Below, one piece after another: positions 15,877 to 24,134 of a DNA stretch of 64,000 nt. Both the position numbers and the translations under genes were made by a program. The notes beneath the pieces are model-generated. The model did not search any database. It was given only the letters and a program-made list of their open reading frames with translations, and was not told where the DNA came from. Position 1 is the first letter of the stretch; the number at the start of each line of letters is the position of its first letter. This stretch comes from an uncultured SAR116 cluster alpha proteobacterium (lineage in GTDB: Bacteria; Pseudomonadota; Alphaproteobacteria; Puniceispirillales; Marisalimonadaceae), in NCBI GenBank assembly GCA_902625215.1, contig CACOAO010000011.1, forward strand, positions 1 to 64,000, read 5' to 3'.

Positions 15877-16995
15877 ATGGATTTTTCATTATCTGAAGAA
15901 AGAAAAATGCTTCAGGAAACCATAGCTCGTTTTTTTGAAAATAATTACAATGATATCAAAAAAAGAACTGAATACCTAAACATGAATGACGGCTTTTCTA
16001 AGAAATTTTGGAAAGAAAGTTCAAATTTAGGTGTAATAAGTGGTTTGATTTCACCAAGCTTTGGAGGTCTGGGAGGCTCAGGTGAGGATATCAGCATAAT
16101 ATTTGAGTTAATTGGAAAATCATTATGCATTGAACCATTTTTATCTTCTGGCTTGTTATCAAGTACAATTTTGTCTTCTATAAAAAATCCTAAAACTGAG
16201 TTAATAAATAAAATTATTGACGGAGACTTATTAGTATCATTTGCTCACATGGAAATGAATAATAGATATGAGGACCATTTCGTAGAGAGCAAAGCCTTTT
16301 TTGAAAATGAAAACTGGAAACTAAATGGTTGCAAATCTTTTGTAATAAATGGTGATTCTGCAGATAAAGTTATAATTTCTGCTAGAATAGAAGGAGAAAT
16401 TAACGACAAAAATGGTATTGGTTTATTTTTAGTTGATAATAATCAAATTAATAATAGATCCTATAATACAATTGATGGTTATAGAGCTGCTGAGCTAAAT
16501 TTTAACAATCTAAATGCTGAATTATTATGCAAAGATGATCTAGCACTTGAGTGTATTATTAAAGCAAATTCTGCAGGTGCACTTGCTCTTTCGGCTGAAG
16601 CTGTTGGTATAATGCAAGTGTGCTTTGATTTAACACTGGACTATTTGAAAACTAGAAAACAATTCGGCAAGTCTATTGGGGCTTTTCAAAGTATCCAACA
16701 TAGAATGGTAGATATGATGCTGGAAATTGAACAAGTAAGATCTGCTGTGATGCTTGCATCGTCAACATTTGAAACAAACTCATCAACACGAGATAAAAAT
16801 ATATCTGCTGCAAAAAATTTAGTAGGGAGAGTTGGCAAATTAATAGCTGAGGAGTCAATACAACTACATGGAGGAATTGCAATGACTTGGGAGTACTCAG
16901 TTGCACATTATGCAAAAAGACTAATTATGATTGATCATTTAATGGGTGATGCAGATTATCATAGAGACAGATTTAAGTTAATAAGTTCAACTTAG
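15877..16995 (+). CDS. acyl-CoA dehydrogenase-fold protein (second of a pair)
   Basis: A 372-residue acyl-CoA dehydrogenase homologue, shorter and more diverged than its neighbour. It begins FSLSEERKMLQETIARFFE and carries TRKQFGKSIGAFQSIQHRM and QLHGGIAMTWEYSVAHYAKRL, the usual C-terminal helices. The middle domain lacks the clear SEPGAGSD loop of its partner, where HMEMNNRYEDHF occurs instead, consistent with a subunit that completes the partner's active site. It begins 9 bases after the first dehydrogenase, so the two are one transcription unit. It ends in a 4-base convergent overlap with the hotdog-repeat gene. Confidence 0.85.
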   Translation: MDFSLSEERKMLQETIARFFENNYNDIKKRTEYLNMNDGFSKKFWKESSNLGVISGLISPSFGGLGGSGEDISIIFELIGKSLCIEPFLSSGLLSSTILSSIKNPKTELINKIIDGDLLVSFAHMEMNNRYEDHFVESKAFFENENWKLNGCKSFVINGDSADKVIISARIEGEINDKNGIGLFLVDNNQINNRSYNTIDGYRAAELNFNNLNAELLCKDDLALECIIKANSAGALALSAEAVGIMQVCFDLTLDYLKTRKQFGKSIGAFQSIQHRMVDMMLEIEQVRSAVMLASSTFETNSSTRDKNISAAKNLVGRVGKLIAEESIQLHGGIAMTWEYSVAHYAKRLIMIDHLMGDADYHRDRFKLISST

Positions 16996-18248
16996 TTATC
17001 TATTAAAAATTTAGAAGCTTTAATTCTAAAATCATCGGGGACGACTATTGATTTTCTTTTTTTTAAATCAAATAAAACTGCAACAATCTCAATATCCATT
17101 ATTACATCTCCAGTACTTTCATCTACCATATGGTGAATAAATTTTAATGATTTATTTCCTATCTTTGTAAAGTTAGTATGTATTGTAACTGCCATTCCAA
17201 GTGGAGCATCTTTAAAATATCTAACGGAATAATCTAATGCGGCTGATCCAATATCATATTCATTTCTCCAATTAAAGTCTGCTCCGCAATATGTAAATAA
17301 GTGAGTGGCTGCATCAGAAATACAACCTATTTTAAATTGACTTGATCCCATTTCCTCATGATCTAAATCCCAAGTGTTAACAGCGCTTTTATAACTAATA
17401 ATTGCATTTCTAGAATAATTTTGGGGAGGCCTGTTATCAGTTAATTCCCTTAAGTTTAAGAAATCTAATTCATTTAAAAAAGTTTTAATATCCAAAGAAA
17501 ATAAGTCTGAAATTATTTTTTTAACATGTTTATTGAGATCTAGAGAAATCACCGTTTCAAAGTAAGCTGAGACACTTTTATGACCTATACTGAAAACTTT
17601 ACCTAACAATACAAGTTCATTATTTTGAGTTGATTTAACTTTGAAAACTATCTCTATGACAGAATTTAAGTGAAGTTCACGGCTAAAAATACATCTTTCA
17701 TTTAAAATTTTATAATTAATTTTTTCTGAAGTATAACTATTAATTTTATTAAAAAGACATTTGATTGCATCTGCATGTTTTCCAAAATAATATTGAACAT
17801 TCATATGAGACATTTGATCACAATCTTTAATTCTTACTAGATCTCTAAAGGCAGAGTAAATACCGCTTTGACTTTTTATATCAATTTTTAAAGTTCTATC
17901 TATATCTTTACAGATAAGAATTAGAGTTTGCGTTGATAAAATTTTATCAGTTTTACTCTGGGCAGGATTTAATAAAAATAATTTGTGAGTAACTTTTATT
18001 TTATCTTTTGCATCTAAAGATAAATTTGTACTGACATATACTGTCATATATTCAGAAACTAATGCGGGATAAACTTCAATTTCAAAATATTCCTCGGTAT
18101 TAATTGTTAAATTATTTAAAACAGCTTTAGTAAAATGAGTACAATCTTCAAAAATTTTATTGTAAAAAGACCTTCTTAAAACTCCTAATTCATCTTTATC
18201 AGCAGGTTTTATAAGCCCCCTGAACGTTTCTAAATTATGAAAATACAT
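16992..18248 (-). CDS. multi-hotdog-domain thioesterase-like protein (apparently three hotdog units)
   Basis: A 418-residue protein that reads as consecutive hotdog-fold units. The middle unit (about 135-245) opens with IKDCDQMSHMNVQYYFGKH, close to the 4-hydroxybenzoyl-CoA thioesterase signature D-x-x-GHMN-x-x-YF. The third (about 285-400) opens with VNTWDLDHEEMGSSQF and ISDAATHLF and continues with the long central strand pattern AVTIHTNFTKIGNKSLKFIHHMVD. The first (about 15-125) has matching helix-strand spacing but no clear catalytic motif. Single and double hotdog thioesterases are common; three units in one chain are less so. It probably hydrolyses an acyl-CoA from the neighbouring dehydrogenases. 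The first domain is the least certain. Confidence 0.6.
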   Translation of the reverse strand: MYFHNLETFRGLIKPADKDELGVLRRSFYNKIFEDCTHFTKAVLNNLTINTEEYFEIEVYPALVSEYMTVYVSTNLSLDAKDKIKVTHKLFLLNPAQSKTDKILSTQTLILICKDIDRTLKIDIKSQSGIYSAFRDLVRIKDCDQMSHMNVQYYFGKHADAIKCLFNKINSYTSEKINYKILNERCIFSRELHLNSVIEIVFKVKSTQNNELVLLGKVFSIGHKSVSAYFETVISLDLNKHVKKIISDLFSLDIKTFLNELDFLNLRELTDNRPPQNYSRNAIISYKSAVNTWDLDHEEMGSSQFKIGCISDAATHLFTYCGADFNWRNEYDIGSAALDYSVRYFKDAPLGMAVTIHTNFTKIGNKSLKFIHHMVDESTGDVIMDIEIVAVLFDLKKRKSIVVPDDFRIKASKFLIDN

Positions 18249-18275
18249 AATATTATTATTTAATTAGGAAATTTC

Positions 18276-19478
18276 CTAATTTTTATCTCTCATTTCCAAT
18301 TTTGCAACACTCATTCTATGCACTTCATCTGGCCCGTCTGCAAGTCTTAATGTCCTTGCATGACCATACGCATAAGATAATGGAAAATCTGAAGAAACTC
18401 CTCCTCCTCCGTGAACTTGTATTGCTCTATCTATGATTTTAGTTGCCATATTAGGAGCCACAACTTTAATCATTGATATTTCTTTTCTTGCAATTTTATT
18501 TCCAACTGTGTCCATCATATGAGCGGTTTTTAATACCAATAACCTAGCTTGCTCAATCTCAGCTCTACTTTCAGCAATATCATGCATTACAACACCTTGT
18601 TCTGAAACGGGTTTACCAAAAGCAACTCTTGATTTTGCTCTGTTTATCATTAACTCTAAAGCTCTTTCTGCTTGACCAATTAAACGCATACAGTGATGAA
18701 TTCTGCCTGGACCCAATCTTCCTTGAGCAATTTCAAAACCTCTACCTTCTCCTAAAAGAATATTACTAGCAGGTACTTTTACATCTTTAAAATCAACTTC
18801 AGCATGACCATGAGGAGCATGATCATATCCAAAAACTGTTAAGTGTCTTAAAACTTCCACTCCTGGTGTATCAATTGGAACTAAAATCATCGATTGCTGT
18901 TTGTATTTTTCAGCTTTAGGGTCAGTTTTACCCATAAAAATCATAATTTTGCATCTGGGATCCAACGCACCAGAGGTCCACCATTTTCTTGCATTAATTA
19001 TGTATTCATTACCTTTTTTTTCAATGCTAGCTTGAATATTAGATGCGTCTGAAGACGCCACAGCAGGTTCAGTCATAGCAAATGCAGAACGTATTTCACC
19101 ATTTAGAAGTGGTTTTAACCATTTATCTTGCTGTTCTTTTGTTCCATATCTCACTAATACTTCCATATTCCCAGTATCTGGGGCAGAACAGTTAAAAATC
19201 TCAGCACCAATTGGAGAACGGCCCATAATTTCACATAAAGGAGCATACTCTGTGTTAGTTAATCCTGCTCCCAAATCACTTTCAGGAAGAAATAAATTCC
19301 ATAATCCTTGTGCTTTAGCTTTAGACTTCAGGTCCTCCATAATCTTAGGTACACACCATCTACCACCTTTTTCAACTTCTTCTTTATAAACAGATTCATT
19401 TTTATAAACATGTTCGTTCATAAAATTTGTTAATTTTTCTTGTAGTTCCTTTACTTTATTTGAATATTCAAAATTCAT
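18276..19478 (-). CDS. acyl-CoA dehydrogenase, ACAD11-like
   Basis: A 400-residue acyl-CoA dehydrogenase. Recognisable are [44 protein letters not shown] (FAD loop), [29 protein letters not shown] and the C-terminal [19 protein letters not shown]. This set matches the dehydrogenase half of animal ACAD10/ACAD11, whose preferred substrates are long and 4-hydroxy acyl-CoAs. It lies 9 bases downstream of the aminoglycoside-phosphotransferase-like gene that corresponds to the kinase half of ACAD11, so the fused eukaryotic arrangement appears here as two adjacent genes. That context makes 4-hydroxyacid catabolism a reasonable inference. Confidence 0.88.
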   Translation of the reverse strand: MNFEYSNKVKELQEKLTNFMNEHVYKNESVYKEEVEKGGRWCVPKIMEDLKSKAKAQGLWNLFLPESDLGAGLTNTEYAPLCEIMGRSPIGAEIFNCSAPDTGNMEVLVRYGTKEQQDKWLKPLLNGEIRSAFAMTEPAVASSDASNIQASIEKKGNEYIINARKWWTSGALDPRCKIMIFMGKTDPKAEKYKQQSMILVPIDTPGVEVLRHLTVFGYDHAPHGHAEVDFKDVKVPASNILLGEGRGFEIAQGRLGPGRIHHCMRLIGQAERALELMINRAKSRVAFGKPVSEQGVVMHDIAESRAEIEQARLLVLKTAHMMDTVGNKIARKEISMIKVVAPNMATKIIDRAIQVHGGGGVSSDFPLSYAYGHARTLRLADGPDEVHRMSVAKLEMRDKN

Positions 19479-19487
19479 TTTTTACCT

Positions 19488-20549
19488 CTAATTTAAGTTA
19501 AAAACACCATTAGCTCTATTGATTAATGCCTCAATTCTATGACCAAAATTTGCAAATCTTTCATCTTGTGTTTGACCTTTTAGAAATCTTACATAAATTT
19601 GTTGAATAATTACAGCTAATTTAAACGCTCCAAATGCATAATACCAGTCAATGTCTTTAATACTAAAACCTGTCTTTAATGCATAATGATCAATAATTTC
19701 AGTTTTTTTGGGGTATAAAATATTTTTGATTGGCATTGAAGTAATTAGATTAGCTTCGGTGTCATCATCTTCATCTATCCAATAATTTAAGAAATGACCT
19801 AGATCCATAAGTGGATCTCCCCTCGTACACATATCCCAATCAAATACTGCAATAGGCAACAAAGGATTATTATTGTCCCACATAATATTGTCCAATTTGA
19901 AATCATTATGCAAAATCGTTGCTCCTTGTGGCTTAGGTATATTAGATCTTAAATATTTAAGTAGCTTATTAAATCTATTTTCTAATTTTTTTTTATCAGA
20001 TGCCTTTTTCCATCTCTCTTCCCAGCCATTGAGTTGCCTTAATACAAAACCATCAGGCCTTCCAAAGTTACCTAAACCTACCTTTGATGGATCTAGTGTA
20101 TGTAATTGGGCTAACACATCGATCATTTTAAAACTTAATGATCTTATCTTTTCTCTAGATCCATCTAGTTCTGGTCGCATTTCTTTTCTAATTACAATAC
20201 CTTTTCTTCTTTCAATTAAATGAAATTTGCATCCAATAATATTATCATCATCACATAGATGAAAACTTTTAGGTGCTAAAGGAAATAATTTATTCAAAGA
20301 ATATTGTACCAAATGTTCTCTAGCCATATCGTGAGACGAAGGAGCTATAGGACCAAGCGGTGGTCTTCTAAGAACAAATTCTTTATCATCAAAACTAATC
20401 AAATAAGTCAAGTTTGCATGGCCACCACTGAATTGAAGTATTTTTATCTCGTCAATATCAATTTTAAATAATGAATTTAAATAATCTTTTAGCTTATCTA
20501 AATTAATTTTTTCGTCTTGTCTAAGATCAATTAATTCATGATCATCCAT
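19488..20549 (-). CDS. APH-family phosphotransferase (ACAD10/11 N-terminal-like)
   Basis: A 353-residue kinase-fold protein. Catalytic loop HNDFKLDN is at 214-221 with base Asp216, and the Mg-binding DWD at 237-239 follows (AVFDWDMCTRGDPLMDLG). The N-lobe includes SGGHANLTYLI (41-51, nucleotide loop) and LRRPPLGPIAPSSHDM, typical of the ACAD10/11-linked subgroup instead of antibiotic kinases. In animal ACAD11 this domain is thought to phosphorylate the 4-hydroxyl of 4-hydroxyacyl-CoA before the dehydrogenase domain completes its removal. The next gene is the matching dehydrogenase, 9 bases downstream. Antibiotic resistance is therefore unlikely. Confidence 0.86.
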   Translation of the reverse strand: MDDHELIDLRQDEKINLDKLKDYLNSLFKIDIDEIKILQFSGGHANLTYLISFDDKEFVLRRPPLGPIAPSSHDMAREHLVQYSLNKLFPLAPKSFHLCDDDNIIGCKFHLIERRKGIVIRKEMRPELDGSREKIRSLSFKMIDVLAQLHTLDPSKVGLGNFGRPDGFVLRQLNGWEERWKKASDKKKLENRFNKLLKYLRSNIPKPQGATILHNDFKLDNIMWDNNNPLLPIAVFDWDMCTRGDPLMDLGHFLNYWIDEDDDTEANLITSMPIKNILYPKKTEIIDHYALKTGFSIKDIDWYYAFGAFKLAVIIQQIYVRFLKGQTQDERFANFGHRIEALINRANGVFNLN

Positions 20550-20671
20550 TTTTTATCCACAGAACTCATTATTAAAAATAATAATGATTAATTTTGAAAT
20601 TTTTAATATGCTAAATGATAATATATTTAAAAAATTTTAGTAATTAAAATTTCAAGTTTTTGAGGAAAATT

Positions 20672-21454
20672 ATGGATAATTTATTTGATATTAGTGGAAA
20701 AGTTGCTCTTGTAACTGGTGGATCAAGAGGAATTGGAGCGATGATTGCCGAGGGTTTTGTAAAGAATGGTGTAAAAACATATATTACATCTAGAAAATCA
20801 GAACAATGTAATCATAAAGCGAAGGAACTCTCGAAGTTTGGCGAATGTATTTCTATACCAGCTGATCTAACTAATATGACCGATATGGATAAATTAGTTA
20901 ATCACATTAAAGAAAATGAAAAAAACCTTAATATTTTAATAAATAATGCTGGAGCTGCTTGGGGAGCTCCATTTGATACTTTTCCAGAAAATGGTTGGGA
21001 TAAAGTAATGGATACAAATGTCAAAGCCGTATTTTTCTTGATTCAAAAATTAATAGCAATTTTAGAAAATTCTGGTAACAACGAGGATCCATCTAGAATC
21101 ATTAATATTGGGTCTATAGACGGAATTGGTATTCCTAGAGCAGAAACTTATTCTTATCCAGCATCAAAAGCTGCTATTCATCAATTAACCAGAGTATTGG
21201 CTAATAGGTTGGCTAATAGAAATATAAATGTAAATGCAATTGCACCTGGACCTTTTCAAAGTAATATGATGGCTCATTCCCTAAAAGAATTCGGCACACA
21301 AATAAAAAATTCTGTTCCACGTGGAAGAATTGGTGAACCTGAAGATATGGCTGGAACATCTATATTTTTATCCTCAAGAGCTAGTGCTTATATTACGGGA
21401 TCTGTTATACCTGTTGATGGTGGATCACTAATTGCCAGGAGACACATGGAATAA
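20672..21454 (+). CDS. short-chain dehydrogenase/reductase (SDR)
   Basis: A 260-residue classical SDR. I place the start at the ATG 20672 because GAGGA lies at the correct distance upstream; a TTG at 20660 would overlap that site. Cofactor motif TGGSRGIG is at 15-22, NNAG at 91-94, and the catalytic residues are Ser148, Tyr162 and Lys166 (YPASK). The SRK at the end of the second strand suggests NADP(H). The pattern INIGSIDGIGIP and VDGGSLIARRHM resembles 3-oxoacyl reductases such as RhlG. It diverges from the phosphotransferase/ACAD11-like operon, and could reduce or oxidise a hydroxyacyl intermediate, which is inference. Confidence 0.85.
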   Translation: MDNLFDISGKVALVTGGSRGIGAMIAEGFVKNGVKTYITSRKSEQCNHKAKELSKFGECISIPADLTNMTDMDKLVNHIKENEKNLNILINNAGAAWGAPFDTFPENGWDKVMDTNVKAVFFLIQKLIAILENSGNNEDPSRIINIGSIDGIGIPRAETYSYPASKAAIHQLTRVLANRLANRNINVNAIAPGPFQSNMMAHSLKEFGTQIKNSVPRGRIGEPEDMAGTSIFLSSRASAYITGSVIPVDGGSLIARRHME

Positions 21455-21742
21455 AATTTATAAATTTAAAGTTAATAAAATTAGAAGTGTGCTTAGGAGC
21501 TGACACTATTTTAAGGATTTGATTTAAGTCTAAATTTTAGATTTTAAATTTGTTGCAAAATTCTTAAAATATATGCGTTAAAATATCTTAAAATGCATCC
21601 AATATTATATAAGCTTTAGTTATCTAGCGTTGCTAAGTAAAGATGTTAATAAACATTTTTAAAACTATAATCCAAGATATATTTAGTTTTTTTCTACTGC
21701 TTTTGGAAAACTTATTTGTTGAATAATAATTTTAAGGACTTG

Positions 21743-21778
21743 ATGGAAAAGATTAATAAACATATTGTAATCATATAA
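21743..21778 (+). other. possible 11-codon leader peptide upstream of doxX
   Basis: An ATG preceded by AAGGA at 21734-21738 opens a frame of 11 codons (MEKINKHIVII) ending TAA at 21776-21778. The stop codon lies inside the palindrome ATAACATGTTAT. The good ribosome-binding site is the only support. It could equally be chance in AT-rich DNA, so I mark it as a low-confidence leader, not as a gene. Confidence 0.2.
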
Positions 21779-21786
21779 CATGTTAT
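21775..21786. promoter_or_regulatory. 12-base perfect palindrome upstream of doxX
   Basis: ATAACATGTTAT reads the same on both strands and lies 74 bases before the DoxX start. Its inner 10 bases (TAACATGTTA) also occur at 12458-12467, between the hydroxyacid oxidase and RraA genes. A dimeric regulator site is possible; no cognate regulator is encoded nearby. Confidence 0.3.
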
Positions 21787-21859
21787 CTTTTAACTTGAGA
21801 CATTTGTTAAAATTTATTAAATCACGTTATTTCATTTCAATAAACTAATAGAGGTAAAA

Positions 21860-22303
21860 ATGTCAGGTTCTTCATCAACTTCAAATTATCAATTATGGGC
21901 GCTTAGTCTATTGCGAATCCATTTTGGTATTATTTTACTAGCCCACGGGTGGTTGAAAATTTCAGTTTTCACAATACCCAACACAGTCGGATATTTTTCT
22001 AGCCTTGGTATTCCAAGCATTTTTGCTTATCTTGTTATTTTTGGAGAAGTTATAGGTGGAATTGCTTTAATACTTGGAATACAAACACGACTTGCTGCTC
22101 TATGTTCAATACCAATTTTGATTGGAGCAACTTTTGTCCACATAAATAACGGTTGGCTTTTCTCTGTTGAAGGTGGCGGATGGGAATATCCAGCTTCACT
22201 TACCATTATTGCATTAGCAATTTTAGGAATGGGATCAGGAGAAAAACTTAAAGTTAAATTTAACCCTTTTGACTCTTTTTTACCGAGACAGTTGCAAAAT
22301 TAA
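21860..22303 (+). CDS. DoxX family membrane protein
   Basis: A 147-residue membrane protein with four hydrophobic segments. The first helix carries LRIHFGIILLAHGWLKI, then IFAYLVIFGEVIGGIALILGI and TRLAALCSIPILIGATFVH, and a final IIALAILGMGSG, which together define the DoxX/YphA family. Members are related to the small subunit of a thiosulfate:quinone oxidoreductase in archaea, but most bacterial ones have no assigned reaction and are linked to redox stress. Starts at ATG 21860 with GAGGT upstream. It stands alone after a long intergenic region and converges on an acyl-CoA synthetase gene 154 bases away. Confidence 0.85.
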   Translation: MSGSSSTSNYQLWALSLLRIHFGIILLAHGWLKISVFTIPNTVGYFSSLGIPSIFAYLVIFGEVIGGIALILGIQTRLAALCSIPILIGATFVHINNGWLFSVEGGGWEYPASLTIIALAILGMGSGEKLKVKFNPFDSFLPRQLQN

Positions 22304-22334
22304 ATTAACCTTAATTTAAAATAGCATATTGAGA

Positions 22335-22363
22335 TGGTCTCTCATTTTAGTAATAGTAGACCA
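22335..22363. terminator. possible hairpin between convergent doxX and acyl-CoA synthetase genes
   Basis: TGGTCT (22335-22340) pairs with AGACCA (22358-22363) over a 17-base loop; an overlapping alternative pairs GAGA with TCTC around TGG at 22331-22341. It lies in the 154-base convergent gap after the DoxX gene. The stems are short and lack a T-run, so a terminator is only weakly supported. Confidence 0.25.
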
Positions 22364-22457
22364 AGTCGTGTTAATAAATATGGCAAGACATATAAAAAAA
22401 ACCTAGGAACTTATTAAACTTTCAACAGAAAAGTTATGTTAAAATAATTATCATATT

Positions 22458-24092
22458 TTAACTTATCTTATGTCCACCAAATTGCTCTCTAAGTTTGTTT
22501 TTTAATATTTTGCCAGTAGCTCCCAAAGGAATATTATCTGTAAAAATAATATCGTCAGGTATCATCCATTTAGCAACTTTACCATTATACATTTTTAAAA
22601 TTTCCTCTTTTGAAGGTGACTTTCCTGGCATTGGCTGAACAATTACTATTGGTCTTTCTTCCCATTTTGCATGTGGAACCGCTATAACTGCTGCATTTGC
22701 TACATCTGGATGTCCAATGCATATGTTTTCTAGATCGATTGAACTTATCCATTCTCCACCTGATTTTATTATATCTTTAGTTCTGTCTGTTATAGTCATA
22801 AAACCTTGCTGGTCAATTTTTGCTACATCACCTGTGTCAAACCAACCACCATCTAGAAACCTATCTTTTTCAGTTTCATCTTCAAAGTACTCCTTTAAAA
22901 CCCAAAATCCTCTTGAAAGCAGTCTTCCCTGAGTTTCTCCATCTTCTGGTAAATCACTTCCTTCATCATCAACAAGTTTCATTTGGTGACCAAAAATTGT
23001 TCTACCTTGAGGTAATTTTTTATCGTAATACTCTGACTTATCTTTGGGTTCTTTACCTAAAGAAGGCATATTCACAGTCCCTAATGGGCTCATTTCTGTC
23101 ATACCCCAAGCATGTATCACTTCTGCTCCATATTCATCTTCAAAACCCTCAAATAATGTTCTTGGGCATGAAGACCCTCCAATAACTAATCTTTTTACTG
23201 TATCAATGTTCTTTCCAGAATCTCTTAAGTAATTTAATAGCAAAAGCCAAATAGTTGGAACGCCAAGAGAAATAGTAACTTTTTCTTCATTCATAAGTTT
23301 AGTTATATTTTCACCATCTAATTTAGCTCCTGGAAAAACTATTTTTGTTCCACACATGGGTGCTGCATAAGGAGTACCCCAGGCATTAACATGGAACATA
23401 GGAACTACAGGAAGTACTACATCTTTAACTCCGTAAGGAACCACATCTTTTAAATTCATCCCATAGGCATGAAGAACAGTTGAGCGATGAGAATAAAGAA
23501 CACCTTTAGGGTTTCCTGTTGTACCAGATGTATAACATAAAGATGAGGCTGTCTTTTCATTTAATTGCGGCCAATTAAATTTGTCTGATTGATCCTTAAT
23601 AAAATCCTCATAACATATTACTTCAATGCCATCTTTAATTTTGGGTTGAACCATATTTTTATTGTCAGTCATTACAATAATTGCTTTTACTGTATTAAAA
23701 TTTTCAGAAGCTTTTTCCACTAACGGTAAAATATTTAAATCAATACAAATAACTTTATCTTGTGCATGATTAACAATGTAAGAGACTTGGTCCGGGTGAA
23801 GTCGTGGGTTTATAGTATGACAAACTAAACCACTTGAAGAGGTGGCGTAATAAATTTCCAAATGTCTATAACCATTCCAAGCTAAAGTTCCTACTCTGTC
23901 ACTTTCTTTTAAATCAAGAGATTTAAAAGCATTCGCTAATTTCTTAGTTCTTTTTCCCCAGTCATGGTAACTATACCTATGTATACCTCCTTCAACTGTA
24001 TTAGATACAATTTCTTGCTGACTGAAATTTTTAACAGCATGCTCAAAAATAGTTGAAATTAAAAGTGGGTGATCTTGCATGAGACCTAACAT
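22458..24092 (-). CDS. acyl-CoA synthetase, 3-(methylthio)propionyl-CoA ligase-like (DmdB-like)
   Basis: A 544-residue AMP-forming ligase. The P-loop is [19 protein letters not shown], the adenylate motif [13 protein letters not shown], the hinge region [13 protein letters not shown], and the catalytic lysine is Lys528 in [12 protein letters not shown]. The opening [19 protein letters not shown] with [15 protein letters not shown] is characteristic of the group annotated as methylthiopropionyl-CoA ligase/DmdB and its medium-chain relatives (AlkK type). DmdB acts in dimethylsulfoniopropionate demethylation, which would fit a marine organism, but dmdA and a long dmdC-type dehydrogenase are not in the window. 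A medium-chain fatty acid role is the main alternative. Confidence 0.8.
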   Translation of the reverse strand: MLGLMQDHPLLISTIFEHAVKNFSQQEIVSNTVEGGIHRYSYHDWGKRTKKLANAFKSLDLKESDRVGTLAWNGYRHLEIYYATSSSGLVCHTINPRLHPDQVSYIVNHAQDKVICIDLNILPLVEKASENFNTVKAIIVMTDNKNMVQPKIKDGIEVICYEDFIKDQSDKFNWPQLNEKTASSLCYTSGTTGNPKGVLYSHRSTVLHAYGMNLKDVVPYGVKDVVLPVVPMFHVNAWGTPYAAPMCGTKIVFPGAKLDGENITKLMNEEKVTISLGVPTIWLLLLNYLRDSGKNIDTVKRLVIGGSSCPRTLFEGFEDEYGAEVIHAWGMTEMSPLGTVNMPSLGKEPKDKSEYYDKKLPQGRTIFGHQMKLVDDEGSDLPEDGETQGRLLSRGFWVLKEYFEDETEKDRFLDGGWFDTGDVAKIDQQGFMTITDRTKDIIKSGGEWISSIDLENICIGHPDVANAAVIAVPHAKWEERPIVIVQPMPGKSPSKEEILKMYNGKVAKWMIPDDIIFTDNIPLGATGKILKNKLREQFGGHKIS

Positions 24093-24134
24093 TTCGAGCT
24101 CCTAAATCCTTTTTAAAATCATTATACAACTAAT

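Larger units (their letters stand above)
21455..21859. other. 405-base intergenic region, longest in the window
   Basis: No substantial reading frame or tRNA is visible. It holds a near-duplicate 16-mer, ATTTTAAGGATTTGAT at 21508-21523 and ATTTTAAGGACTTGAT at 21729-21744 (one mismatch), a very short leader-like frame at 21743-21778, and a perfect palindrome at 21775-21786. The last 80 bases must contain the promoter or leader of the DoxX gene, whose ribosome-binding site GAGGT is at 21851-21855. The rest is AT-rich and unassigned. For a genome with typical gaps below 100 bases the length is notable and may hide a small RNA. Confidence 0.6.

Noticed and set aside
19488-20549. Aminoglycoside resistance gene
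   Set aside because: The APH fold is present, but motifs and the adjacent ACAD gene place it in the ACAD10/11-linked group.
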